A stretch of 64,000 bases of DNA from NCBI RefSeq assembly GCF_000499845.2, contig NC_023751.2, positions 9,587,564 to 9,651,563 on the forward strand, given 5' to 3'. Shown here one piece after another: positions 24,890-37,926 of this stretch. The notes under the pieces are model-generated. The model searched no databases. It was not told the DNA's origin and saw only the letters and a program-made list of their open reading frames with translations. Both the position numbers and the translations under genes were made by a program. Position 1 is the first letter of the stretch. Every line of letters starts with the position of its first letter. This stretch comes from Phaseolus vulgaris. Its lineage: Eukaryota; Streptophyta; Magnoliopsida; Fabales; Fabaceae.

Positions 24890-25745
24890 TTTACTCATAC
24901 AAAAATACAAAAAATCAGTATTATCTACGAATTTTATCTATAGATATGAATTCGTAGATAAATTCAACATTATCTATGGATATTTCTCATGGATATGAAT
25001 GCATGGGTAAATTTAGCATTACCTACAGATATTGTTACTCATTTGAATCTGTAGATAAATCCAGCATTACCTACAAATTATTATCCACAAATTTCTATCC
25101 ATAGATAAATTTAAAATTATCTACAAATTTTACCCACAAATCTATATTCAAAAATAAATTCAATATTATTATTAATATCAACATTTTTATTAACAATATT
25201 AAAAATATAAATAATCTTAATAGTTTTAAATTTGTAATAATATAAATATATTAATCATAATAATTATATACATAATATTAAAAATATTATTTATATATAT
25301 ATATAAATAATTATAAAATTATAACTAATATTCATAATAGTAATAATAAATAATAATTGTAACTAATAGATACCCATACTATTAACATTATAAAACTAAC
25401 AACATTAATATGATATTAATAATATTATTATTAATGATATTAATAATATTATTATTAATGATATAAATAATATTACTAATATTATTTTTAATGTTAATAA
25501 TTAATAATATGAATAGTATTAATAATAGTAATAATAATATTTCGACGGACTAGAGTTTGTAGGTAATTATTATTTTTTTACCCATCAACTCTAGTTCGTT
25601 TACCTACAAACATTGTCTGTGGATAAAAGAAAACCCTCCAACTACAGTCCATACGAACAATGTGTATGTGGATAACAGAAACAAGAATTATTCACCTACT
25701 CCAGTCCGTAATTTACCTACGAATAGTGTGTTTGTGAATAACAAA
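24890..25745. mobile_element. Probable decayed TIR transposon with subterminal repeats
   Basis: The left part (about 24895-25160) holds repeated, often inverted, 'tatctacgaattt', 'attcgtagataaa', 'attacctacagat' and 'tctgtagataaat' blocks. The right part (25545-25745) has matching 'tttgtaggtaatt', 'gtttacctacaaac' and 'tttacctacgaat' blocks. Arrays of short direct and inverted motifs at both ends resemble the subterminal repeats of CACTA-type elements. Clean terminal repeats and target duplication were not identified. The middle (25160-25540) has been overrun by ATT/TAA repeats. Confidence 0.4.
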
Positions 25746-26460
25746 AACAAAAATTATTTATATATACTAATAATTATAAAATCATAACTAATATTTATAA
25801 ATAATAATAATTATAACTAATAGATATACATAACATTATAAAACTAATAATATTAATATAATATTATAAATAATAGTAATAATATGAATACCATTATTAT
25901 TAATGATATTAATAATATTAATGATATTAATGGTATTAATAATATTAATAATAATAATTATAACTAATAGATATACATAACATTATAAAACTAATAATAT
26001 TAATATAATATTATAAATAATAGTAATAATATGAATACCATTATTATTAATGATATTAATAATATTAATGATATTAATAATATTAATGATATTAATAATA
26101 TTAATGATATTAATAATATTAATGATATTAATAATATTAATGATATTAATGGTATTAATAATATTAATAATATTGAGATTTAATAATATGAATAATATTA
26201 GTAATAATAATATTAATAATATTGAGATTTAATAATATTAATAATATTGAGATTTAATAATATGAATAATATTAGTAATAATAATATAAATAATATTTAA
26301 TATTATCAATAATATTTAATATTATCAATAATATTTAATATTATCAATAATATTTATTAATATTTAATAGTATTAATAATATTGATAATATTTAATAATA
26401 TTTAATAGTATTAATGATATTTAATAATATTATTATAATAAATAATAATATTAATATTAA
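25140..26460. repeat. ATT/TAA microsatellite region with an 18-bp array and a 147-bp direct duplication
   Basis: An 18-bp unit 'atgatattaataatatta' repeats about six times near 26048-26160. The text from 25811 ('ttataactaa...') recurs from 25958, a direct duplication with a 147-bp period. The rest is interrupted AAT/ATT triplets, and near 26295-26350 a 'caataatatttaatatta' unit repeats. The open frame 26050-26232 is repeat translation. Confidence 0.85.
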
Positions 26461-28860
26461 ATATCTATACCTATATATAAAGAGATTCTCCTCTTAACTG
26501 TCATTTTGTTTTATTTCATTTTTATCCTTATATTTATATTTTATTTTATTATTTTAAAAGTATAGGAGAATTTATCATTTTATGAGCAGATTTAATTTTA
26601 TATATCAAAAGGATAACATAATAGATAACATTATTTTTAAATTCAAAACTAAATATTTCAAAATGAGGTTTGTTAAGGCACAATTGCATATTTTTCTCTC
26701 GTTTATCTTCACTTTTATCTCATCAAACACCTTTTTTGTTTTCTATTTTCATATTCAAAATTCAAAATATGAGAAGTCGTAGTTTCCTTCCAGAACCACA
26801 ATATCAACCGGTAAGTGTTGTTTTTCAATTATAAAGTAGAAGATGAAAATGCAATATCTGAATTTACTTTTCTTTTTTATTCATTTATCCATGTTTTTGG
26901 CATTGTATAATGATATTATTGTTATTATTGTGCTGACACAAATAACGCCATAAAATACATGAATACAATAATTTAATCAAACTTATAACAGAAATATTAA
27001 AGAAAAAAAAAGAAAGAATAGTAGGATTTTGTTTATTGAATAAAAAATTGAAAGGAAAAAAAATGTACCAGATAAAAGTGTGTCGGAGGAAGTTAGTATA
27101 TGAGAAAGAGAGGGCTTAGGAAAAAAAGGGAGGTATGTTAGTCTCCGAGCGAAATGAGTGAAGAAACTGATTGAGAGAGGGAATGATAAAAAAAATTACG
27201 ACACGGATGTGAGAGCCGCTAATATGAATAATATTAATAATGTTTATATTAATAATTATATTAATATTGATAATCATACTAATAAATATAATAATAACCA
27301 TAACATGACAACAAAACTTCTTTGATGTAATAGTTAAAGCTTATTTCCTCACTCAAGGACCTGAATTTGAGTCTCACCCGTTACAATTTAATAATTGAAA
27401 ATTTAAAAATAAAATATGTTGAATTATCTATGGATTTAACTACTAGAGTTAATTTTTTTTCTGTGGTGACCCACATGTAACAAACATCATTCCACTTAAA
27501 AACTTTAGTGACTTGAAAAACTTAAGAAATCTAGAGAGATCCAAACTTGATGTGAAGAGTAAAACTTACTAAATTAAAATTGATCTCCATTTTATCAGTA
27601 TCTGAATGACACTCTATTTAAAAAAGATGGATGAATTCACTTTAAAAAATTAGAAAGAAATAAAAAATATATAGACAATTTTTAAAAAGATGATAAAATT
27701 TATAAATAATTAGTTAAATAGTTAAATAGTTAAAATTTTATTGAATTTAATTAATATAACTTAGAATTTCAACTTATATTAAATTTTAAAGTCGTCTTGC
27801 TAAACAGGAAATTGGATCTTAGTAGTAAAATTGTAACTTGTAAATAAAAAGATAAAATAATAATTGAAAAATAAGAAATATTCAATTGATACCATTAAAG
27901 TTTAAACTAATAAAATTTAGTATTTACACCATTTGAAATTAACCTAATTGAACTTTGAAAAATTAAAATGTACAATTATGATACGAGGAACACCTATTTT
28001 ACTAAATTTCTTCATCAACTTCTCAAAAATCTGAATTCAATATGGTATATACTAATTATTTTAAAAATATTTTACTCATGAAAAAAAATCCTCTCGACAA
28101 ACCTCAAACTTTAATATTGTAAAAAAATTAATCGAGTAAATTCAATACTCTACTTATGCAGAAGAGTAGAAATGAATAATATCGTAATAAAGACAAAAAC
28201 TAGTACAGCTACCATGCCCTGCAAAGAACACCAAAATGTTACCTTTTGTTTGCTTCTAAAAATAAAATTAAAGTAATATGCTTAGAGAGGACAAGGAGAA
28301 CAAAAGTAAAAACCATTGGGTAAGAGTTTAAATTTGATTCTTAAATCTAATGATTAGATCTTATAACATATTTACCATTGATGTGACGTGAAATTCTTGA
28401 AAAATGTGACATAAAAAGAAAAAAGAAAATAAAAATGGAAGATCTTTATAAAACTCGTGTATGAAAGATGTTCTAGCAAAAGAAAGAGTCCAAGATTCAT
28501 TATACCTATTTATATTCATATTCTGTCAATTTTTTTCCATCACTCTAACGAAACACTTATTTATTATTTTTATATTTCACTCTATTTTTTATGTTACCTA
28601 CTTATTTACCAGTTACCTAATTCTATCACGTGTCAATTATATTCTTACTAGAAGTTTCTAAAGAAGCTATCTTTATCTAGAAAAATCTTTTGGAATCACT
28701 CAGGCCATACAATTATTCAAGGTATTATTATTTTTATTATTATTATTATTTATTATTATTATTATTGTTATTAGAATGAGAAATTGAGTTTCTTTTTATG
28801 TGTCAATTCTGTAATTTTAAGATCCTACAAGGTTATTCTGGCTGCGAATCATGTGTAAGA
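26461..28860. other. AT-rich intergenic sequence upstream of the cytochrome b5 gene
   Basis: No gene recognised. A (TTA)n tract at about 28722-28772 lies some 100 bases before the candidate promoter of the next gene. Confidence 0.5.
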
Positions 28861-28863
28861 AAG

Positions 28864-28873
28864 CATATATAAC
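28864..28873 (+). promoter_or_regulatory. Candidate TATA box of the cytochrome b5 gene
   Basis: 'catatataac' lies about 30-40 bases before an A/G-rich probable transcript start. The 5' UTR would run to 28987, be split by an intron 28988-29207 (donor 'cactg|gtaagt', acceptor 'gtcgcag|tc'), and continue 11 bases to the ATG at 29219. Confidence 0.45.
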
Positions 28874-29218
28874 TATGGAAGCGGTCACCGAATATAGAGA
28901 AAAGAAAGAGTGGTTTGATACAACACAACAGTGTGAGTGGTGAAGGATCTGTTTCTGGGTAGGAGAGGAATCAAACCCTTTTCACTGGTAAGTATTGATG
29001 TCACTAACCACAAACTTCTTTTCATCGATTCACTTCAAATCATGGAAATCACGTTTTCGTCAATTCTCTTTTCGGATGATTCTTTGCTGTGCCCTTTCGC
29101 GATTCTTTAGATCCTCTTTTCGTTATATTGTCTCTTAAGAAACATGGAATAGTGGGTTTGACTTTAATTTTTCTGGGTCCTCTTCTTTTTTGATTTTGTG
29201 GTCGCAGTCAATAGAACA

Positions 29219-31836
29219 ATGGCTTCAGATCGGAAATTTCACACTTTCGAGGAGGTCGCAAAGCACAACCAGACCAAGGATTGTTGGCTCGTCATTTCGG
29301 GAAAGGTATGTTTCTTTTTCTTTGGGAGAATTTCCGATTTGCTTCAATTTATTGATTATCTTGGAGAAACGACGACGGGTTTAAGATGAAATCAAGGGGT
29401 TCAGTACATGCTTTTTGGGTTTAAGTTAACGCTCCTTCGTCTGGTTCGTGTGTTTGATCTGATGTCTTGTTTCTCCTGCTATACTGAATCAGTCAATTTT
29501 TTATTTTCTCTCTTTTCTGTGTGCATTTGTGTGTAGTTGGTGATTAGCTCTGATAAGAGCAGCTGTCTAGCTAAAAGACTCCTAACATGTTTGTGTCTAA
29601 CGTAATCCCAATTGAATTTGTGTCTCAGTAACTTGAGTTCAACTGGAATTTTGTACTTGTTCAATCGAAAAACAAACAAACGTACCCTTAACCTTGCAGG
29701 GAATTTAGTGGTCCTTACGATTGAAAATTCTGGTTTTATAGCAAATGTTAGATTAAAATAAAAACTCATAAAAGAAGAACTAAATCAAAAGTTCTGTTTA
29801 ACGATGGGCATATATGTCACTACTGATTTGAAAGTTACTGCCCAAGGAGTTGCTCATCGCTCATTATTAGTATGTGGGCTGGACAGCTCTAATCATAGGG
29901 TGTTAATTGGGTCTATTAATCCGACTACCCAATCCAACCCAAATTGGGTTTAGTTATCTTTGCAATTGGGTCGAGTTATCTTTGTAATTGGGTCAATCCA
30001 ATCTCGAATGGGTTAGATGATGGGTTATGCATGTTGAATCCGATATCTACTTCAACTAGATGAAAATTATTAAATAATGTTAATAATAATAATAATAATA
30101 TAACTGTTATTAAATTTAATTTCTTTATTCTGTTAATTAAATGCTTATTTTTTAAATATTAAATTGTTCAATTTTTAAATATTAAATAATATAGTTTATT
30201 TTTAAAAAAATTGTTTTTGAAATTACAAATTTTAACAAAAATATTTTTTTTATATATTCATCCCTCTACCCAATCTAACATGATTAAGGGTGAATTGTGT
30301 TGGATTGAGTCTAATAAAAAATGTAGAGACCTGACTCAACCCAACCTAAGATCTTTTGATTGGATTGGGTGATTAGTTTGCTAACCCAAGATGTTTTGAT
30401 CAGATTGAGTGATGGATTTGCCAAATCCAACCCTTATACTCATATTTAACCATGTCTATTACTATGTGAAATTATCTTGTTATCGTATCATACAGTGATT
30501 TTGAGTCCATACCTTTGATTGTGGGAAAAAGTATGCCAGGAATATATATTAAAATACCAAGAGACTATTCAATCTGTAGGTAGTTATTTTCATATGCCAT
30601 TTGTATATTCACTATAGTGTAGATGCTTTATCGCTTGAATTCTGTTGATGCGTGAATGGTTTAGAATTTGGATTAACCTGTTGATTTATTTAACTTTTGA
30701 ATGTGATGTGTGATTTGAGAGGTGAAGCTTTTTTCAAACCAGCCTCCTCGTTTGGGAGTTTCTTAAGATATTTGGATGTAGATAGTTAATATCATGCGAC
30801 CCTCAAATAGGCTCCTGTATTAATTTTTATGGGTATTTTAAAGTTCCCAAATTGGGGGGCTTAAGAGGATTTTAAGCATCCAAACAAGGGGGACGAAATT
30901 CATTAACCTCTCACATACCTTTCATCAATTTGATTCCTCCTTTTGTCACCTCCCCACTCCCAAACATTACAGCGACGACAGTAACCACTCTCACTGAAAT
31001 AGCTGAGTAGGCATCCTTTTTTATGCAAGCTGTTTATGTTCCTAGTGAAACAGAAAGATGTTAGTCATATATGCGTTCAGGGGTGATCTTCCCTAGATGC
31101 CAAAGGCTGTGATCTCATTGCTCTTGATGCAATCTGAGTTGCCTCACTGTTCTGTAACCCATCCTTTATACAAGATACTGGCTCATATGACATTGGGCAG
31201 GAGGAAACCCTCTTTCACTATTCTGAACGATAGAAGAAGCAAGCCTATTTTTCTCTATTTAAGCATTACCTGAGATTGCAATGCCCCATTTTGAGGCCTA
31301 TTCAAACACCCATAAAGGAGTGCAGAACAGAACCCCATGTATAATGGCATGAGTTTTTATTCTATAGCTTGAATTCTACTTTTGTTATGATGTTAATTTC
31401 TGCCACTGAACAAAACATTGTGCTTCAACAATTTCAGGTCTATGATGTCACCCCTTTCATGGAGGAACATCCCGGAGGTGATGAGGTTTTGTTGTCTGGC
31501 ACCGGTGTGTTCATCTCATCTGAAGCTTATTAATAAAAGCACCAAAATGTTACCATATTGATTATTATCACTTTGTGAATTACAGGGAAAGATGCAACCA
31601 ATGATTTTGAAGACGTGGGACACAGTGATTCTGCAAGAGACATGATGGCAAAATACTACATCGGTGAGATTGATGCATCAACTGTTCCCCTAAAGCGGAC
31701 CTACGTTCCACCTCAGCAATCTCTGTACAATGCTGAGAAGACTTCAGATGTTGTGATCAAGATCTTGCAATTCCTGGTCCCTCTCCTGATATTGGGCTTG
31801 GCCTTTGTTGTCCGGCAGTACACCAGGAAAGAGTAA
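29219..31836 (+). CDS. CB5: Cytochrome b5, ER tail-anchored
   Basis: Three coding exons (29219-29305, 31438-31504, 31586-31836) give 134 residues, the normal plant CB5 size, with GT-AG introns in frame. The protein is a small haem electron carrier on the cytosolic face of the ER that supplies electrons to fatty-acid desaturases, hydroxylases and some P450s. The haem-binding fold is clear: 'HPGG' at residues 40-43 gives the first axial His (His40), and 'VGHSDSA' gives the second (His64). A hydrophobic segment at about residues 108-127 followed by 'RQYTRKE' is the C-terminal membrane anchor and luminal tail. Intron 1 is 2.1 kb and holds a MITE-like element. The ATG is the first in the leader and matches family N-termini ('[10 protein letters not shown]'). 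The gene appears intact. The specific isoform (A-E) was not determined. Confidence 0.95.
29898..30438. mobile_element. MITE-like element in intron 1 of the cytochrome b5 gene
   Basis: The left end 'agggtgttaattgggt' and the right end, read on the opposite strand as 'ataagggttggatttgg', are similar. Both are followed by multiple 'acccaatccaaccc' / 'gggttggattggg' motifs in opposite orientation. About 540 bp, non-coding, with an AT-rich centre. No clean target duplication was identified, so the borders are approximate. Confidence 0.45.
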
Positions 31837-34660
31837 TTCCTTCTATAGCAAATTTGACCCCCGCGAAGGGGTCTGTTAGCTTTATAGTGCCATTTGGAGA
31901 ACAGTGTTTAGTTTCTTTATGGGGTCTGAGCATTGAATCTGGATCAGACTATTATTGAGTAAGCCATGTTTTCCAATCCAACTTTCTTTGGTATTGGTAT
32001 TAGTGTCATTTATGAATTGAGAACTTAATGTTTGGACGGGATAAAGTTGGTTTTCTTTCTTTTTATTAAGGATCGCTGCATTTTTAATATTTATTTCCGC
32101 ATTACTTTATTTATCAACCTATCATTTATTATGAACATGCATGTGCACGCTGGTAGTGGCAATTACCTCTTTTCCAGGCCCTTCAATGCCGCAATTCAAG
32201 GACCTTGCGTGGTTGATCGACAAACCAAGTCAACCTCCTAATTCCTATTACTCTTAAATAAGATATAAGATCCCTTAAGATTCAGATCTTGTGTAAATTA
32301 TTGCAGATCTCATATTCAAGATTTCATGATGAATATTTTTTTGTATTAGGAAAGAACTTAAATTTTTTTGTGATTTTAGAAATGTTTGAGAGTTTTTGTA
32401 GAATAATTCATTTTCTGTGATGGAGTAAGATCTTACAAGTTTAAGATTTTGATGGAAAATTCACGGTTAAAGATTTATTGAAGGGAGGTGAACTCTTAAA
32501 TAGTAGATGTTATGTTTAAGATTTTGACTAAAAATTTAAAATTCTTTTACTAAAGAGGTTCAATTTGACATGCTAATTACAAAATGGGTAAAATGTTACA
32601 ATTACAATGTGAGATTATAATTAATTTGAAAATATAACTCAAAACAAGAGTAGATACAAGGGGAAATGGGAGAGGACACTATCTTATTTAAGGGAAAGAA
32701 AATGACTTCATAAAGAAGAGATGACTAAAACGAAGACAAGAGGAACAACCGACAACAATTCACAGGGAGACAACAACTCACACGAAGACAAGAGGAAACA
32801 ATTGACAATAACTCAGAGGGAGACAACAACTCACAGAGAGTAATTTCAACTCAAATTTTACACTACACTCATTATTATTTATAATCTTACTGACTTGAGC
32901 GTTGTACCATCTTCTACAGGTGGAACCCTCTCATTTCTTTGGAACCAATTCATGAAGTTGGAAGGATACAATTCGATGACCATCTCGAAATTTAACTGTC
33001 AACTACATGCTCTGATGATTGATAGATATCCTCTTCACTAGAATATTTATCATTAAAGATGCATTAAGTTGAGATGTTGTTGCTCAAATATCAAATTAGC
33101 AGTTTTGGAGAAGGAGGAACCTGAAACAACAAATAAAATGATTGTCGGTTAGTTTTTTACATTATTGTCAATGGTGAGAGTAGCAGATTTGGAAATGACA
33201 GTAAGTAGTGGGCGAGTTTGATATGAAAATCTGAGAAGTAACAAGTGACATAGAGCATGGGTCAAGCTCTGAAACTAGCAGTGTAGTGCACAATTAAAAT
33301 GACAGCGTGAAGCAAGGCTTTTAGCATGCTATCCCAACACCCCCATGATAACAGCATATATTATACCATATCTTTCGGTATGGTGCTACTTATTATGATG
33401 TTCCCTTTAATAAATTGTTACTGTTCACTTTGATTTACATAATGTGAAAGAGGAAAGGTGGATTTACATGGAAGAATTGCATCATCGACACCTTCAAGGA
33501 TAAAAAGAATCCTAAGGAATCAACCAAGTTTGTTGTAAGTACAAAAAGTTTGCACTTATTAGGTCAAAATGTCCACACATCGCCTTCAAGCTTTGGACCA
33601 AGATCCTTGACCTTTCAGGGATGTGAATGTTCATTATTTCTTTCCTACTATATAAAGGGATTCATTAACTTGATCGTCTAAAAGACTCCAAACACTTATT
33701 CTTTGTTTTATATACAAACACTTATTGTTTGTTTTATATACATGTACAAACCTTGGACGTCCAATTATAGTACCTTTTAAAATATTATTTTTCATGTTTT
33801 TTTATTTAAGATTAAAGTGACTTTAACAGAAAATTTGTTAGTAAAATATATTTAGCTAATACATTTTTAACTGAATTCTGAGTTTATAAACTAGCAGTTT
33901 AAGTGTTTGGTAAAACTAAATAATAATTTAGCTGCCAAAATTAAATGGTTCAATTTAGTGTTTGGTAAAACTAAATGAAGATACTCTCCGCCCATTCAAC
34001 AACATAATTTATATGGTTCAATCTCAATTGTTAATTGATATACATATGTGCCAAATGTTCAAGACTAAAATGGGTTCCATACCCATGTTCATCCGTGAGT
34101 TCTTATGATTATTACTTTCTTTGATGTTTCTAGTTGTAAAAGTGAATGTTATCATATAATATTTGGTTTCTACCATTTACTCTCCTTTTTTAAATCATTG
34201 GTTCAAATATAAGTTTACGAAGACATTTCTGTATAGTAGTTTTCTTATATGATTTATACTATCTAATTGGTTGAAACATTATCTTCCAATTTTACACCAA
34301 AGTAACATTTAAACAAGATTATTGTTGAAAGAAAATATTCAATAAGCAAAAGGTCGTCTGAGGGCATATGTGTTTGTGTTTGTGCGTCGTTGGTGTAAAT
34401 GGCTAACCCAACTGGGTAAAATACATTTAATCATGAGCATTCGGTTGTAGTGTCTCATCTACCAGTAAAGAATGCCTGATGGTAGCATCTCACCAACTAG
34501 TAAAGAATGTCTCATTCATTTGATGAAATGCATCCCGAAAATCTATCCGGTTGAAGGCCATCTTGTAGAACCATTTTTGTTTATTACTATGTAGAATGTC
34601 CATTGTGTTTTGTGTCTTGGGTTGAGTGTTCACGTATCCTCTTAGGCATGTATTACGGAG
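31837..34660. other. Cytochrome b5 3' UTR and intergenic sequence
   Basis: The first 150-200 bases are probably the 3' UTR. A 52-bp direct repeat lies at 32731-32840 (next entry). No other gene recognised; the short frame 32032-32241 has no family features. Confidence 0.5.
32731..32840. repeat. Two-copy 52-bp tandem repeat
   Basis: 'cgaagacaagaggaa' occurs at 32731 and 32783. Both copies continue through 'caattcacagggagacaaca'-like text with a few substitutions. Confidence 0.8.
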
Positions 34661-34702
34661 GGTTACCATGGATTGAATTTTTTAAAATCCAAATAAATAG
34701 AT

Positions 34703-36717
34703 TGGATTTAAAATCTATATCCATTTTAATTAGATCAAATTTATTTAGATTTTTTAAAAATTCATTTAAAGTGAATTAAATCTAGACTAGTCCACTTTGT
34801 TAATTAGATTAAATTCCTTTTGTTAATTACATTAAATCGATTTTGATATGGACACATAATAACTTGGCTCGAACTAGGCTTAAGCCGACTTAACCAGGAC
34901 GTGGACCAACTCGGCTCGACATCGACCTCAGCCTGGACCACTCGACATCCAGGGCCAGGACCACTCGACATTGGCCCGAGCGACTCAAAATCGGCCCGAG
35001 CCCGGACACCTCGACATCGATCCGGTAGGGACGACTCGACATCGACGTAGGCCGGGATGACTCGACACTAGCCCGGGCCCGCTCGACTCGACATCGGCCC
35101 GAGATCGCTTGGCTCGTCATTGTCTTGGGACTGCTTGTCTTGACAACGGTCCGGGCCCGCTCGACTCAATATCGGCCCTGCCCGCTCAACTTGACATCGA
35201 CCCCAGGCCCGAACAACTCAACATCAGTCGGGTCCGAACAACTCAACATCAGTCAGGCCCAGACGACTCAACATCAATTTGGGCTCGCTCGGCTTAACAT
35301 TGGCTCGGGCCTGCTTGGCTTGACATTGACCCGCAATTGCTCTCGACTCGACATCGGTCCAGGCCTACTCAGCTCGACCTCGGCCTGCTCGGCTCGACAT
35401 TAGCCTGGGCCCGCTCGGCTCATTATCGACCATGGCCCACTCAGCTCGACATTGATCGGGGCCCAGGCCCGCTCGTCTCGACATCGGCCCGGGCCAACTC
35501 GACTCGACATCGGCTTGTCATTGGCCTGGGATTGCTTGTCTCACAACGGTCCAAACAACTCGACATCAGTCTGGGCCCGCTCTGCTTAACATCGGCCAGG
35601 GCTTACTCAGTTCGACATTGACCCGCAACTACTCGACTCAACATCAGCCCGGGCCCGCTCAGCTCGACATCAGCCCTGGCCTGCTCGATTCCATATCGGA
35701 CCCGAAAGACTTAGCTCCACATGGGCCTTGACCGACTCGACTAGACATTGGCCTTGACCGGCTCAACTTGATATCGGCCCGAGCCCAGAAGACTCGACAT
35801 CGACCCGGGCCTGCTTGACATCGACCCAGGTCCACTCGGCTCGACATCAACCTGGGTTCGCTCGACTCGACATCGGCCCGGGATCTCTCGGCTCGACATT
35901 GGCTTGGGACTGCTTGTCTCGACATCGGTTCGGGCCAGCTCGGCCTGGGCCACTTCAGCTCAATATCAACATTGGTCCGCTCAGCTCAACATCTGTCGTG
36001 CCCGAATGACTCAATATCAGCCTGGGCCCGCTTTGTTTGACATCGGCCCAGGCTTGAACGACTCTACATCCGTTTGGGCCCGCTCTGCTTGACATCAGCT
36101 TGGGCCTACTCGGTTCGACATTGACTCGCAACTGCTCGACTCGAAATCGACCCAGACTCCCTTGGTTTGACCTTGGCCCGGGCCTACTTGACTCGACATA
36201 AGCCCGGGCCTTTTCGGCTCATTATGGACCTTGGCCCGCTCAACTCGACATCGGCGCAGGCCTGCTCGACTTGACATCGGCTTGGACACACTCGACTCAA
36301 CATCAGCCTGGGCCTACTCGACTCCATATCGGACCCGAAAGACTCAGCTCAACATGGGCCTAGACTGGCTCGACTAGACATTGGCTTTGGTCAATTCGGC
36401 TTGATATCAGCCTGGCCGACCTGGGTCAACTCAATATCAGCCACTCAACTCAACTTGACCCAGGGTTGACTCAGCTCAACTGTGCCCCAAAACGAGCTTG
36501 GTCGACTTTGGCCCATATCGATTTGATTCGACTTGGGCCCAGACAACTCGACTCGTGGACTTGAGCCAACTTTGCTCAACTTGAGCCCAGATTGTCTTGG
36601 CTCAACCTGGATCGGGCCAAGTCAAAATCCATACCAAATGCTATTTGGATAATCCAAAAATGTATCCAATCTATATCTAATCCATATCCCAATTAAACGG
36701 ATCAGATTTAAAATCCA
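34703..36717. repeat. GC-rich degenerate minisatellite flanked by inverted AT-rich arms
   Basis: From about 34865 to 36610 the sequence is built from degenerate units around 'gctcgactcgacatcggccc' with variants ('cgacatcg', 'cggcccgggcc', 'ctcggctcgac'), spaced mostly 25-40 bases. In 35461-35520, 41 of 60 bases are G or C, against strongly AT-rich DNA on both sides. Longer segments recur: 'ccatatcggacccgaaagac' at 35691 and 36324 (633 apart), and 'cattgacycgcaa' at 35324, 35616 and 36119. The arms are inverted: 34703-34736 ('tggatttaaaatct...') matches the complement of 36686-36717 with few differences. The many open frames on both strands follow from the lack of A/T-rich stop codons and the periodicity; none is a credible gene. 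Confidence 0.85.
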
Positions 36718-36719
36718 AA

Positions 36720-37926
36720 AATATGAATATGGATTTGAGATAAATCCATTTAAATGAAATAATATGGATTTGGATATTGTATGGTATAAATAAGCACCAA
36801 GGGTAAAACATTATATAAAAAAATAATTGTTGAGCATGTGTAAGATTCTACTTTATTGAGTGATATTTTAGTTGAATAGGTATTGGCTTGCTTTCTTTGA
36901 ATGAGAGAAAAGTATTGCAAAAGCAGTCACTCAAAAAAATATTTTATATTTTCTATAACACAGTGAATCTTTGAAAGAGGTTAAAGGTACAAAAAATAGA
37001 GGATATCTATTTATGTAATTCATCCTTAAGCTATGATGACGATTCTAAAGAAATGGCAGTTGACTCTAGTCATTTCAACTATATACAAGTGTTAAATACT
37101 ATGCTTCATGACCATATTAGAATTGGTATAGAATCAAAAGATTCTTCATTCGTTAGATATGTTGAATCTTAAGAAATAACTAACTATCGAACTTAGATAA
37201 GCTTGTTTTTTATGTGGTTCTGAACCCTCCTCCATACAGGAGTCCAAAACAAATTCTACGAAAAAACCCTCTTATTCGTTTTTTACATTTCAGCCAAAAA
37301 ATAATGAAGTATGAAACTGACACTGAAGTATGGATAGAATAGACTATACTGACCGTCAAATCTTCCCCGGCAATAAATAAATTATACAAAATGAAGTATG
37401 GAACTAAATCTAAGTAATACTAAAGTATGCTCATTTGTTCAATTATTGTATTTTCTTACGATTATTAGCATATAATTTTATGCATTATTTAGTTTTAGTG
37501 CGTTTAACATACATTTTAATTTGAAGAAAGTAAGATTGCAAGAGAGAGCAAAGAGATGGATGGACCTGACTATTAAATGGAAGTGTTAGACCTGTTGAGT
37601 AAAAGCTGAATTTACACGCCATTAAGCATACAGGGCTTAACCAGCACCCCTAAATATTACCCAATTCCATCAAAGACACCTCAAACTCAGATCATACGCA
37701 ACTGGTCAGCGGCTAAAAGAGTCAAAAGGGGGGGCTCATGAGTTCATGTTCAGTCAAAAAGGCCAACATTAATAATTGTAGATAATATCTCAGCCTCTTC
37801 AATCGGGTTACAGGCACCAACTACTCCTGCTTTTAGCAAAGGTGCTCCCAGATGTGTCCCAAATCAGAATTGAAAAAGAAAAGAAACGGATGGAGCCAGC
37901 GTGAAAAAGAAGTGAGATAAAAGAAA
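36720..37926. other. Intergenic sequence
   Basis: 'atggatttggat'-type motifs near 36725-36780 continue the AT-rich border of the GC-rich array. The remainder to about 37800 shows no gene. The final part may be the 3' UTR of the TBC gene on the minus strand. Confidence 0.5.

Noticed and set aside
28722..28772. (TTA)n tract as a regulatory element of the cytochrome b5 gene
   Set aside because: Simple A/T microsatellites occur throughout the window; proximity to the promoter alone is not evidence.
34890..36289. Many overlapping open frames on both strands in the GC-rich array
   Set aside because: They follow from repeat periodicity and lack of A/T stop codons. The translations are the same few residues permuted, with no start context, splice sites or family motifs.
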